Source: Cohnella sp. SGD-V74
GTDB taxonomy: Bacteria; Bacillota; Bacilli; Paenibacillales; Paenibacillaceae
NCBI RefSeq assembly: GCF_003001675.1
Contig: NZ_PVYW01000008.1
Coordinates: forward strand, 232,557 to 296,556
Direction: 5' to 3'
DNA length: 64,000 bases
The notes under the pieces are model-generated. The model saw only the letters and a program-made list of their open reading frames with translations, was not told the DNA's origin and did no database searches. Shown here in pieces: positions 63,854 to 64,000 of this stretch (position 1 is the first letter of the stretch; the number at the start of each line of letters is the position of its first letter). The position numbers and the translations under genes are program-made.

Positions 63854-64000
63854 TTATGCCGCTGCTGCCCGGACCTTACGCTCGCGAAGCATGCCGTACT
63901 CGTTCAACGTGTAAATCGTCGTGCAGGAGGCAAGCATCAGGCTGGAAAGCGTCTCGATAAAATGATGAGAGTAGTTGCTTCGGAACCGGTACTCGTAATA
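63854..64000 (-). CDS. C-terminal fragment of an unknown gene, cut by the window edge
   Basis: On the minus strand a frame runs in from the window end and stops at 63854. The 48 residues seen include YYEYRFRSNYSHHFIETL and TIYTLNEYGMLRERKV. The start is outside the window and I cannot assign a family. Confidence 0.5.
   Translation of the reverse strand, partial: YYEYRFRSNYSHHFIETLSSLMLASCTTIYTLNEYGMLRERKVRAAAA

Overview
The window looks like chromosomal DNA from a GC-rich member of the Paenibacillaceae (Paenibacillus- or Cohnella-like). The signs are large secreted glycoside hydrolases with S-layer anchoring, Gram-positive T-box leaders in front of ilvB and pheS, a sporulation-type histidine kinase, a pheST-zapA-mutS2 block in the order known from Bacillales, purine-rich Shine-Dalgarno sites and frequent GTG/TTG starts. 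I see no rRNA, tRNA, CRISPR array, transposase or prophage.

Region by region. (1) 1-16.3 kb is a plant/microbial polysaccharide degradation locus: a truncated GH10 xylanase, a 1915-residue cell-surface GH5-type enzyme with three SLH repeats, a GH26 beta-mannanase and an AA10 lytic polysaccharide monooxygenase. CRE-like CcpA boxes lie upstream of three of these. Housekeeping genes (HD phosphohydrolase, TauE/SafE permease, VOC protein, GNAT) are interspersed. (2) 16.4-25 kb is branched-chain amino-acid synthesis: T-box, ilvB-ilvN-ilvC, leuA, a PLP aminotransferase and leuB. leuC and leuD are not here. A repeat-rich gap lies before leuB. (3) 25-37.4 kb is mixed: zinc-ribbon-like protein, sensor kinase, MFS and MMPL transporters, IDEAL and HesB-like small proteins, a DRE-TIM lyase-like enzyme and a 5-oxoprolinase operon (pxpBC fusion plus pxpA). 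(4) 37.5-44.5 kb holds a GGDEF-EAL protein with a gamma-glutamylcyclotransferase-like partner, then a copper module in which a CopC-CopD fusion (YcnJ-like) and a YcnI-like protein flank a LiaS/NarL-type two-component system. (5) 44.5-51.8 kb is a thiamin operon under a TPP riboswitch: thiC, thiF-like, a thiE-thiS fusion, thiG, thiO, thiD. (6) 51.8-64 kb has a T-box, pheS, pheT, a giant ZapA-like coiled-coil protein, a CuA-type lipoprotein, a YvlD-like membrane protein, mutS2, small membrane and zinc-ribbon proteins, and cysteine synthase.

The most unusual items are: the ZapA domain fused to about 700 residues of hendecad coiled coil; two intergenic tandem arrays of different sequence but the same 51-bp period and the same palindrome architecture; a consensus promoter overlaid by one of two identical-geometry palindromes; and a thiamin operon in which three consecutive proteins carry fusions or repeat insertions. 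Genes work together locally: extracellular enzymes cut xylan, mannan and possibly chitin; ilv/leu genes make valine, isoleucine and leucine; thi genes make the thiazole and pyrimidine parts of TPP, the cofactor of IlvB.
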